Origin: JAWLFY01 sp964462125
GTDB lineage: Bacteria; Planctomycetota; Planctomycetia; Pirellulales; Pirellulaceae
Assembly (NCBI GenBank): GCA_964462125.1
Contig: CAYWXT010000175.1
Span: forward strand, 1 to 12,106
Direction of reading: 5' to 3'
Length of the DNA stretch: 12,106 nucleotides
A program made the position numbers and the translations under genes. Positions 1 to 7,900 of this stretch are shown one piece after another. The first letter of the stretch is position 1, and every line of letters begins with the position of its first letter. The notes below the pieces were generated by a model that was not told the DNA's origin, searched no databases, and worked only from the letters and a program-made list of their open reading frames with translations.

Positions 1-2
1 TG

Positions 3-3000
3 CGATCCCTTACCGGGGGAGGGCCTCGCATCGGCGGAACCTCCTTCTCCCAGACACATGACCTCCAAGTCGTCAGGTTTAACCCCCATCCAAACCCAAT
101 AGTGACGGATGGGGGACGGACGATTGTTACAGGCACTCAAAATCTGGCTGGCTTGAACGTTCACCGTGAGCTCACGGTGCCAAACGCCGGCAGCGAAAAC
201 TTTGCTCGGACAATCGATGTGCTGCAGAACCCGACAGCCAATAGTATTACCACTGATGTCCGGATCTTTGGTAATCTCGGTTCTGACGGAGCGACGACGG
301 TGTTTTCGACTTCGGACGGTGACGCGGTCGTTGAGACCACGGATCAATGGATCGGCACAGATGATGCGGACGGCAGTGGATCTCCGTCGCTTCTTCACTT
401 CATCGGTGGGCCGCTGGGTTTGCAGCCCGCTTCTGTTGGCGTGACAGACGACAACATCGAGTGGACTTACTCTGTCACTGTAGCACCGGGTGAAACTCTT
501 CGTCTTGCAGCCTTTACAATCCAAGCGAACAACCGATCCACGGCGATTGCGAACGCCAACGCCTTGGTCTCTGACGGCGGATTTGAAGGTCAAGCGACTG
601 CGTTCCTCTCGTCCTCTGAGATCGCATCGCTTGCCAATTTTGCGTTTCCTCCCAACGCCACCGACAATAGCTACACGACAAACGAAGATACGGCTGTCGG
701 CGGAAATGTTATCACCGATGACACGGGGTCCGGAGTTGATAGCGACCCTGACACGACTGACGTGCTCTTCGTAAGCGCCGTCAATGGATCTGGGGCTAAC
801 GTGAATTCCGCCTCTGTGTTGGCTTCGGGCGCTACGGTTATTGTCAATAGCAGCGGCAGCTTTAACTACGACCCAAGCACGTCCAGTACTCTAAATGCCT
901 TGGCACAAGGAGAGTCAACGGCGGATAGTTTCACGTACACAGTCAGTGACGGTAATGGTGGAGCAGATACCGCTACGGTGACGATGACAATCTCAGGCGT
1001 CAACGACGGCCCGGCGGTCAGTGGGGCGATCAGCGCTACGCGGACCGAAGACGACGCGGTGTTCAGCGTCGATCTGTTGGCGGGAGCCAGCGATCCGGAC
1101 ACTTCGGATGTGCTCAACGTCAGCGGCCTGTCCCTCAACGGCGGTGACGCCTCCGGCGTGTCGGGCAGCGGTAACAGCCTGTCGGTCGACCCATCGGCCT
1201 ACAACCACTTAGCGGTGGGCGAGAGCGAGGTGATCAGCTACAGCTACGATATCGTCGACGGCAACGGCGGCAGCGTGGCCCAGACGGCGACGATCACCAT
1301 CACAGGCGTCAACGACGGCCCGGCGGTCAGCGGTGCGATCAGCGCCATGCAGACGGAAGACGACGCGGCATTCAGTGTCGATCTCTTGGCTGGAGCCAGC
1401 GACCCGGATCCCTCGGACGTGCTGAATGTCAGCGGCCTGATCCTCACCGGCGGCGACGCCTCCGGCGTGTCGGTCAGCGGCAACGGCCTGTCGGTCGATC
1501 CCTCGGCCTACAACCACTTGGCGGTGGGTGAGAGCGAGGTGATCAGCTACAGCTACGACATCGTTGACGGCAACGGCGGCAGCGTGGCCCAGACGGCGAC
1601 GATCACCATCACCGGCGTCAATGATGGACCGGCGGTCAGCGGGGCGATCAGCGCCACGCAGACCGAAGACGATGCGGTGTTCAGCGTCGATCTGTTGGCG
1701 GGAGCCAGCGATCCCGACACCTCGGACGTGCTGAACGTCAGCGGGCTTGTCCTCACCGGCGGCGACGCCTCGGGGGTAAGCGTCAGCGGCAACGGCCTGT
1801 CGGTCGACCCCTCGGCCTACAACCACCTGGCGGCGGGTGAGAGCGAGGTGATCAGTTATAGCTACGACATCGTCGACGGCAACGACGGCAGCGTGACGCA
1901 GTCGGCGACGATCACGATTACCGGCGTCAACGACGGCCCGGCGGTCAGCGGTGCGATCAGCGCCACGCAGACTGAAGACGATGCGGTGTTCAGCGTCGAT
2001 CTGTTGGCGGGAGCCAGCGATCCGGACACTTCGGACGTGCTCAACGTCAGCGGCCTGGCCCTCACCGGCGGTGACGCCTCCGGCGTGTCGGGCAGCGGTA
2101 ACAGCCTTTCGGTTGACCCCTCAGCCTACAACCACTTGGCGGTGGGTGAGAGCGAGGTGATCAGCTACAGCTACGACATCGTCGATGGAAACGGCGGCAG
2201 CGTGGCCCAGACCGCAACGTTCACGATCACGGGTGTAAACGACGCGCCTACTGATATTCAACTAAGCGGCAACGTCGTCGCTGAAAACGCTGAAGGTGCC
2301 TTGATCGGCTCGCTGAGTACAACAGATCCGGATACCAGTGACACACACTCGTACTTGGTAGACGATGCTCGGTTCGAAGTCGTCAACGGTGAACTGCGAC
2401 TGAAATCGAGTCAATCCTTGGACTTCGAGACCGAGACGTATGTTGACGTGATCGTCACCTCGACAGATCCAGCGGGTGCCGCAGTGTCCCTGACGTTTAC
2501 GGTTGACGTGTTGAACCAGGCCAGTATCTCTGGCGATGTGTATGTTGACATCAACCAGAACGGGCTGCGGGAAGCGAATGAGCCGGGGATCGATGGCGTT
2601 ACGATGGAGCTCCGCGATGCGGCTGGCAACCCTGTGCTCGACGCGTTGGGCGAGGCGATCAAGGCAATCACCAGCAACGGGGGATACTATCTGTTCGAAG
2701 ACCTCGACCCGGGTGACTACCAGTTGCATCAGCTGCAGCCGACGGGAGTCGACGATGGCGAGGAGTCGCTCGGGTCCCTCGGCGGAACGATCGTGGCTGA
2801 TGATGTGATGCAGGTGACGCTCCAGCGGACCGACGCGTTCGACTACGCCTTCGCGGAGATCGGCCAGGAGGTGAGTTCAGGCGATACCGCGACCATCGGC
2901 TTCTGGCAGAATAAACACGGCCAGGCACTGATCGCCGAAGGTGGCACTGAGCTGGCGGGATGGCTGTCCGAGAACTTCAGTAACGTGTTCGGCAATAGCT

Positions 3001-3446
3001 TGGACAATGCAACCGGAGAAGATGTCGCCGATTTCTATCGCGACCAGCTTTTCAGGCAGAAGGCGAAGAAATCGGCCGGCCCAGCGAAGGTCGATGCCCA
3101 GTTCATGGCCGCGGCGCTGGCAACCTACTTCACCAGTAACCACCTGGCCGGGAACGTCGCCGCTGGCTACGGGTTCAACGTCACCGATACTGGAATCGGT
3201 ACGAAGGTCGTTGATGTCGGCAGCAATGGCGCTGCGTTCGGGCTGTGTGATTCCGACCCGATGGAGTTGACGATCATGCAGCTGTTATTAGCTAGCGACA
3301 ATTTGACTGATGCCCCCGACAACATCGAAGGGAGTGCATTGCTGTACGACCAAGATGGAGACGGCGAAATCGATAGCGATGAAGCGACGCTACGCGAAAT
3401 GGCCAACAGCGTTTACTCGGGCATCAACGAGGCGGGTGACATCTAG
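3..3446 (+). CDS. Large secreted VCBS/cadherin-repeat surface protein, 5'-partial
   Basis: The frame is open from the first complete codon (nt 3) to the TAG at 3444-3446, so the true start lies left of the window; the GTG at 102 is most likely an internal valine. Order seen: a beta-rich N-terminal region (to about 645), one VCBS/Ig-like unit (about 648-995), four nearly identical 103-residue units (996-2231) each ending TGVND, a cadherin-like unit (about 2240-2519), an SdrD-B/CNA-B-like unit starting SGDVYVDINQNG (about 2520-2870), then a C-terminal region beginning TIGFWQNKHG (about 2886) with a perfect EF-hand loop DQDGDGEIDSDE (3348-3383). Aspartate-rich joints such as SDPDTSD suggest calcium binding. 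I see no LPXTG or PEP-CTERM sorting signal. Family knowledge points to a calcium-stabilised cell-surface or matrix protein; the adhesive role is inference. The stop overlaps that of the convergent toxin frame. Confidence 0.85.
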   Translation, partial: RSLTGGGPRIGGTSFSQTHDLQVVRFNPHPNPIVTDGGRTIVTGTQNLAGLNVHRELTVPNAGSENFARTIDVLQNPTANSITTDVRIFGNLGSDGATTVFSTSDGDAVVETTDQWIGTDDADGSGSPSLLHFIGGPLGLQPASVGVTDDNIEWTYSVTVAPGETLRLAAFTIQANNRSTAIANANALVSDGGFEGQATAFLSSSEIASLANFAFPPNATDNSYTTNEDTAVGGNVITDDTGSGVDSDPDTTDVLFVSAVNGSGANVNSASVLASGATVIVNSSGSFNYDPSTSSTLNALAQGESTADSFTYTVSDGNGGADTATVTMTISGVNDGPAVSGAISATRTEDDAVFSVDLLAGASDPDTSDVLNVSGLSLNGGDASGVSGSGNSLSVDPSAYNHLAVGESEVISYSYDIVDGNGGSVAQTATITITGVNDGPAVSGAISAMQTEDDAAFSVDLLAGASDPDPSDVLNVSGLILTGGDASGVSVSGNGLSVDPSAYNHLAVGESEVISYSYDIVDGNGGSVAQTATITITGVNDGPAVSGAISATQTEDDAVFSVDLLAGASDPDTSDVLNVSGLVLTGGDASGVSVSGNGLSVDPSAYNHLAAGESEVISYSYDIVDGNDGSVTQSATITITGVNDGPAVSGAISATQTEDDAVFSVDLLAGASDPDTSDVLNVSGLALTGGDASGVSGSGNSLSVDPSAYNHLAVGESEVISYSYDIVDGNGGSVAQTATFTITGVNDAPTDIQLSGNVVAENAEGALIGSLSTTDPDTSDTHSYLVDDARFEVVNGELRLKSSQSLDFETETYVDVIVTSTDPAGAAVSLTFTVDVLNQASISGDVYVDINQNGLREANEPGIDGVTMELRDAAGNPVLDALGEAIKAITSNGGYYLFEDLDPGDYQLHQLQPTGVDDGEESLGSLGGTIVADDVMQVTLQRTDAFDYAFAEIGQEVSSGDTATIGFWQNKHGQALIAEGGTELAGWLSENFSNVFGNSLDNATGEDVADFYRDQLFRQKAKKSAGPAKVDAQFMAAALATYFTSNHLAGNVAAGYGFNVTDTGIGTKVVDVGSNGAAFGLCDSDPMELTIMQLLLASDNLTDAPDNIEGSALLYDQDGDGEIDSDEATLREMANSVYSGINEAGDI
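996..2231 (+). repeat. Four in-frame tandem 309-bp repeats (103 aa each)
   Basis: Units are 996-1304, 1305-1613, 1614-1922 and 1923-2231; every unit is exactly 309 bp, and each boundary is marked by the GGCGTCAACGACGG-type segment coding GVND (GGTGTAAACGAC at the last boundary). At the protein level the copies differ at few positions. Units 1 and 4 share SGSGNSL where units 2 and 3 share SVSGNGL; unit 3 also has AAGESEV and NDGSVTQS. Near-identity at DNA level points to recent tandem duplication or gene conversion, so copy number may vary between strains and short-read assemblies may collapse it. A more divergent related unit sits just upstream (about 648-995). Confidence 0.95.
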
Positions 3447-3763
3447 AACAAGAGCGAGTCTTGTGAGTGGTGGCGGATACGGAGGACCGTTACGACGTCC
3501 TCCCGCACCACAAAGATGATTCGATGTGTCGGTCGAGAACCGAGTCCGAAGAGGATCTGCCTTACCCCAGGAATCGAAAGACCACGCTCTGGAACGAGCG
3601 GGCAGCGGTCAGGGATCTTTCTGAGGGTACTTATCGCTTCGAAAATTCGCTGATACCAGCGGCAGGCCTGTTCGGGTGAGTGCTGCTCTGCCCACCAATG
3701 GTAGGACTGCTCTATGTCAGCCTGAGCTGGACCGGTAATCTGAATTCGATACTGGAGTGCTAT
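3443..3763 (-). CDS. ParE/RelE-like toxin reading frame lacking a canonical start codon
   Basis: Translating the minus strand from 3763 gives 106 residues with no internal stop: it starts near LQYRIQITGPAQADI, continues SYHWWAEQHSPEQA and RWYQRIFEAI, and ends FVVREDVVTVLRIRHHSQD. This is the ParE-type order: beta strand, helix pair, then sheet with the basic RIRH end. ParE-family toxins act on gyrase and RelE-family toxins on ribosome-bound mRNA; which applies here cannot be read from sequence. No in-frame ATG, GTG or TTG exists near the expected N-terminus. The best candidate is ATA at 3763-3761, overlapping the antitoxin TAG and lying 5 nt after an AAGGTG Shine-Dalgarno-like string. Either translation starts at this AUA (weak, coupled to the antitoxin) or the original ATG is lost and the toxin is silenced. 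Its stop (3445-3443) overlaps the stop of the convergent surface gene. Confidence 0.75.
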   Translation of the reverse strand: MALQYRIQITGPAQADIEQSYHWWAEQHSPEQACRWYQRIFEAISTLRKIPDRCPLVPERGLSIPGVRQILFGLGSRPTHRIIFVVREDVVTVLRIRHHSQDSLLF

Positions 3764-3966
3764 TGCGTCACCTTGTGCCGCGTTCGGAATTCCGCGTCGA
3801 ACTGCTCGAGGTCTTGCACGTCCCCGGACTCCATGGAGTCGATCCCGGCCTGAATCGCTAGCCGCTCCTGATCCTGGCGGATCAGGTTGAGGATGTAGTG
3901 CTCTACGCTTGCAAAACCTGCGGCTCGCGACAGCTGTTCAGCGTCTTCTGGTAGCTCTATCTGCAT
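3760..3966 (-). CDS. Type II antitoxin, ParD/ribbon-helix-helix-like
   Basis: A 68-residue protein. The N-terminus MQIELPEDAEQLSRAAGF followed by SVEHYILNLIRQDQ is a short beta strand plus two helices, as expected for a ribbon-helix-helix DNA-binding half. The acidic C-terminal part (GIDSMESGDVQDLEQFDAEF) would wrap the partner toxin. The start ATG at 3966 has GGAG 9 nt upstream and a matching promoter at 3988-4017. It overlaps the toxin frame by a few bases, the usual antitoxin-first operon order with translational coupling. By family knowledge it should neutralise the toxin and repress its own promoter. Assignment to ParD rather than another small antitoxin family is by general pattern and by the neighbour, not by a diagnostic residue. 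Confidence 0.75.
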   Translation of the reverse strand: MQIELPEDAEQLSRAAGFASVEHYILNLIRQDQERLAIQAGIDSMESGDVQDLEQFDAEFRTRHKVTQ

Positions 3967-3987
3967 GGATCTGCTCCGTTGGTCCTC

Positions 3988-4017
3988 ATTCTACCACCCC
4001 GTCTTCCGTCCGGTCAA
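3988..4017 (-). promoter_or_regulatory. Sigma-70-type promoter of the toxin-antitoxin operon
   Basis: On the minus strand TTGACC (4017-4012) and TAGAAT (3993-3988) are separated by 18 bp, close to the housekeeping consensus. The predicted transcription start falls about 15 bp before the antitoxin ATG at 3966, leaving room for the GGAG ribosome site. Autorepression through an operator over this promoter is expected for the family, but no clear operator palindrome was seen. Confidence 0.5.
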
Positions 4018-4123
4018 AGTTGGTTTCTACCCGCCGCCCACTCCGGCAGGGAGGTTAGTTTGCTTACTCGCTTTCGCGTTTCTACGAAAGATTTCTACCA
4101 ACATGATGGGCGATTTTAGCGAG

Positions 4124-4155
4124 GCCCCACGGCGGCCAGGGGGGAGCGGTGGGGC
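4124..4155 (+). other. GC-rich hairpin upstream of the sigma-factor gene
   Basis: GCCCCAC (4124-4130) and GTGGGGC (4149-4155) form a perfect 7-bp stem around an 18-nt G-rich loop. It ends 59 nt before the sigma-factor start. It has no following T-run, so it is not a classical terminator. It lies in the roughly 250-bp divergent gap (3967-4214), which also has a CTTTCG/CGAAAG hairpin at 4071-4090 and three copies of TTTCTAC (4024, 4079, 4092). Function unknown; it could be leader-RNA structure or chance. Confidence 0.3.
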
Positions 4156-4214
4156 AGGAGCGGCGGATCTTCCGGGTTACCATGGTTCCCCCACGTCGTG
4201 TTACAATGGGGGGC

Positions 4215-4784
4215 ATGAGCGATGTCACTCAGATTCTTCAGAAAATCGAACGGGGCGATTCGGCGGCGAACGAGCGGTTGCTGCCGCTGGTGTATGACGA
4301 GCTGAAACGGATGGCAGCGGCGAAGATGTTCGAGGAGCGTCCCGATCACACGCTGCAAACGACCGCGTTGGTCCATGAAGCCTACCTGCGGCTGGTCGAC
4401 GCCCGGCAGCTTCGGCAGTGGCAGAGTCGCGGCCATTTCTTTGCCGCGGCCGCCGAGGCGATGCGGCGGATCCTGGTCGATTCGGCTCGCCGCAGGAACA
4501 GCAAAAAACGGGGCGGGGAACACCGGCGGGTCGGCAGTGAGCATCTTGAGTGCGTCGCCACGATGACCGACGAGCCGGACCTGCTGCTCGATATCGACGC
4601 CGGCCTCTCCCGGTTGGCCGAAGACGATCCGGAAGTCGCCGAACTGGTCAAACTCCGGCTGTTCGCAGGGCTGTCGATCACCGACGCAGGAAAGATGCTG
4701 GGTATGTCCCGCACTCAGGCCTATAAAAATTGGCAATTCGTCCGTGCTTGGTTCACGGTGGATCGAACCGATAGCTTAGAATAG
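4215..4784 (+). CDS. ECF-type RNA polymerase sigma factor (planctomycete type)
   Basis: A 189-residue protein from ATG 4215. That start was chosen because MSDVTQILQKIERGD is the usual N-terminus of this family and a G-run (4208-4213) sits just before it; an in-frame ATG at 4149 would add 22 unlike residues. Region 2 spans about residues 20-93, including TLQTTALVHEAYLRLVD and GHFFAAAAEAMRRILVDSAR. Region 4 spans about 139-180, with the helix-turn-helix SITDAGKMLGMSRTQAYKNW. The length and the HTLQTTALVHEAYLRL block match the Sigma70_ECF (PF07638-like) family abundant in planctomycetes. It should direct RNA polymerase to a specific promoter set. No anti-sigma gene is adjacent; instead the next gene, 120 bp downstream on the same strand, is a WD40 receptor-like kinase, which probably controls or senses for it (inference). 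Confidence 0.92.
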   Translation: MSDVTQILQKIERGDSAANERLLPLVYDELKRMAAAKMFEERPDHTLQTTALVHEAYLRLVDARQLRQWQSRGHFFAAAAEAMRRILVDSARRRNSKKRGGEHRRVGSEHLECVATMTDEPDLLLDIDAGLSRLAEDDPEVAELVKLRLFAGLSITDAGKMLGMSRTQAYKNWQFVRAWFTVDRTDSLE

Positions 4785-4894
4785 GCACGCTCTGAATCAC
4801 CCCTTTCCCCGTGAACCCGATTCTGCCGATGGGTTCCCAAGACAAGGTGCCGACGACGTTTTGTTCGCAATGACCGTTCGCCTTGTTTCCTCAC

Positions 4895-4899
4895 GGAGG
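4895..4899 (+). promoter_or_regulatory. Shine-Dalgarno site of the kinase gene
   Basis: GGAGG lies 5 nt before the ATG at 4905, a strong ribosome site that fixes this start. No convincing promoter was seen in the 120-bp gap after the sigma gene, which fits co-transcription. Confidence 0.7.
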
Positions 4900-4904
4900 A
4901 TCGC

Positions 4905-7900
4905 ATGCCGTTCGGCACCGTACCTGGCCGGTCCACTCGAGCGATCTTTCTGGCCGCTCTGGAAATCACCGACGAGCGGGAACGTGCCGCCTACGTGAGA
5001 GACGGCTGTACCGGGAATGCTCAGCAACGCAGCAAGGTTGAGCGGCTGTTGGCCGCGCATGATGCCGAAGGCAGCTGCCCCATCGATCGAGCTGTCGAAC
5101 ACTTCAGCCCGGCAGAGACAAGTGTTGACGACACATCAGCTTCCCTGGAATTCGTGCTGTCCGGCCAAGGAACCATCGACCAATACCAGTTGCTCCAGCA
5201 GCTTGGTGAAGGGGGCATGGGCGTCGTCTATCTGGCCCAGCAGACGCACCCAGTCAAGCGAAAGGTGGCGCTGAAGCTGATCAAGCCCGGTATGGACTCC
5301 CGCGAAGTGATCGCTCGGTTTGAATCGGAGCGACAGACCCTGGCGATGATGGATCACCCTAACATCGCCCACGTGCTCGACGCGGGGAGCACAGCCCAAC
5401 GTCGCCCCTACTTCGTGATGGAACTGGTCCGTGGCAAGCCGATCACCGAGTATTGCGATGACAGCCGATCGTCCATCGAAGCTCGGCTGCGGCTGTTCAT
5501 CGATGTCTGCCGCGCCGTCCAGCACGCTCATCAGAAGGGGATCATCCACCGCGATCTGAAGCCGACCAACGTGATGGTCACGCTGCACGATGGCAGCCCA
5601 ATGGTCAAGATAATCGACTTCGGCGTCGCCAAGGCATTGGATCAGGCGCTGGCCGAGCCGACGCTGCTTACCCAATTCGCACAATTGATCGGGACGCCGC
5701 TGTACATGAGTCCCGAACAGGCCGCGATGAGCGGTCTGGACGTCGACACTCGCAGCGACGTTTATTCGCTCGGCGTGCTGCTCTACGAATTGCTGACGGG
5801 CCTCACTCCGTTTGACCGGGAGACGCTGGCACAGGCCGGCTTCGACGGCATGCGGCAAATGCTCCGCGAAAACGACCCGCCACCTCCCAGTTCGCGTCTC
5901 AGTGCAGTCGAAGCCGACCGCATCGCTGCAATTTCCGATTGCCGCCATCTCCATCCCCAGGCGATCCGCCGCGTGCTGCGCGGCGAGTTGGACTGGATCG
6001 TGATGCGGGCGCTGGAGAAAGATCGCGACCGCCGTTATGAGTCGGCCAGTGCGTTTGCCGCCGACATCAAGCGGTATTTGGATGACGAACCGGTACAAGC
6101 ATGCCCACCATCGACGGTCTATCGGCTGCGCAAGCTGACCCGGCGTCACAAGAAAGTTCTGGGTGCGACGGCGCTGCTGGTGCTGTTGATGGTGTTCGGA
6201 CTCGTCGTCAGTTCCAAGCTGGCGGTACGGGCTTCCAATGCGGAACAGGCCGCGCGGAAGGCGCAGGGAGAGGCAGAAGTTACGGCGGAGCGGATGCGCC
6301 AACTGCTGTATGCTTCGGACGTGAAATTGGCGTCGCAAGCTTGGCGAGACAATGATGTGCAGCAGGGGCACGCGCGGCTCGCCCGCCACATTCCCGAGCA
6401 CGGCCAGCGCGATCTCCGCGGATTTGAGTGGCATTACCTCTGGAAGCAGCAGGACGTCCCGGGAGTCGAAATCGCCAATCTCGGCTCCGCGGTGTACGAC
6501 ATCGCTCTTGCGCCCGATGGAGAACTGATCGCTGCGGCAGGAGCGGGCGCGGTCATCCATCTCTTCGACACCACCACCGACGAACTGCGGCGCACGATCC
6601 CCACCCACCAGGGAGAAACGAACGGCATCGCTTTCTCGCCCGATTCCAGTCAGATCGCAGCCACCGGCGACGACGGCACCGTTCGCGTCTGGGATCTCGA
6701 TTCCGGAAAGCAGCGGTTTTCCACACCGGTGGATGAAGGGCTCGCTTATCAGGTGAGGTATTCGCCTGACGGTAAGACGTTGCTGACATGTGGAGAAGGC
6801 AATCGAGTCCGGCTCTGGGATGCGTTCAGCGGTGAATCGCTGGGTACGCTCAACGAACACCAAGCTGGGCTGGAGACCATCGCCGTCTCCACCGAAGGAA
6901 TTGTCGCAGCTGGCGATCGAGGATCGCGGCTTTCCCTGTGGGACCTAGGCCAGGAAAAGGCGGTCTGGGACGAGGACGACGACGTGTTTGACCCCATTAG
7001 CTCGGTGGTTTTCTCCGACCACGGTTACCTGGCCCATGGGACGGTGGGCGGCCTGCTTGAGATCATGAATACGGACACGTACACGACCACGTTCCGACGC
7101 CGGTTTGCGGAGGGGATTCAGTCCCTCGCGTTCTCACCGCTCGGAGCTTGGCTGGCTGTGGGCGATCGCGCGGGACACCTGCGAATGGTTCCGTTCGAGG
7201 AGGGGGAATGGGATTTATCCGTTTCGCGCGAATGGCCCGCCCACGAGGGGCGGCTCTACGCAGTGAGCGTCGCACGCGATGGAAGGCGGATTTATTCCGG
7301 CGGCGCCGATGGCCGGTTCATGGCATGGGAACCGTTCGCTGGTGCACCGGATCAAATCGTCCCTTTGCCGCGACGATACACGAGGCTGGCGATTGTCGAC
7401 GCTGATCGGTTCGTGATCAGCGGACATGAGGGGATGTCGATTTGCGACGGGACCGGAACCGTTTTGCAAGACATCGGTCCGGCGGCGCATTGGGATATCA
7501 CGACGGCCAAGTCCGCACGCCAGCTATTCGCGACGAATTTTAATCGCCTGGCGGCATGGGACGTGGACACGGGAAAACAGATCTTTCAGTGGCTGGCGCA
7601 GGACGACGAAATCGAGGTTGCCTTGGCGGTGGCGCCGGATGGACGCACGGTTTGTGCAACGTTTAAGTCGTCCAGTGGCGATCGCCATCTGCATGTCGTC
7701 GATGCTCCTTCCGGCAAGCTGATCTCAAGATGGTGGGTTTGGTCAGCCAATCAACTGGACATCTCGCCGGATGGCCGCTGGCTCGCGTTCGACTCGAACA
7801 ACGACATTCAGCTGTACGACCTTCAGCACCGACGCCTTGCCAACTCTCTCAAGGGACATCGAGCGGGGATCCAAGCTCTTCGGTTCAGCCATGATGGAAG

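Noticed and set aside
1209..1826. 205-codon minus-strand frame with internal repeats
   Set aside because: Its repeats merely mirror the 309-bp repeats of the surface protein on the other strand.
996..2231. CRISPR-like or transposon-like direct repeats
   Set aside because: The repeats are in-frame protein domain units of 309 bp without spacers.
102..3446. GTG at 102 as the start of the surface protein
   Set aside because: The same frame is open without a stop to the left edge of the window (nt 3), and the sequence before 102 reads as continuous protein. The gene is cut by the window, not started at 102.
3448..3503. Hairpins ACAAGA/TCTTGT (3448-3464) and GGAGGAC/GTCCTCC (3481-3503) as terminators of the surface gene
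   Set aside because: They lie inside the 3' part of the toxin coding frame, which explains the sequence, and neither is followed by a T-run.
4149..4214. N-terminal extension of the sigma factor from ATG 4149
   Set aside because: The extra 22 residues resemble no sigma factor, while ATG 4215 has a purine-rich site and gives the family's normal N-terminus.
5136..6863. 575-codon open frame on the minus strand
   Set aside because: Antisense to the kinase domain and first WD40 blades, no recognisable domain, composition typical of a shadow frame.
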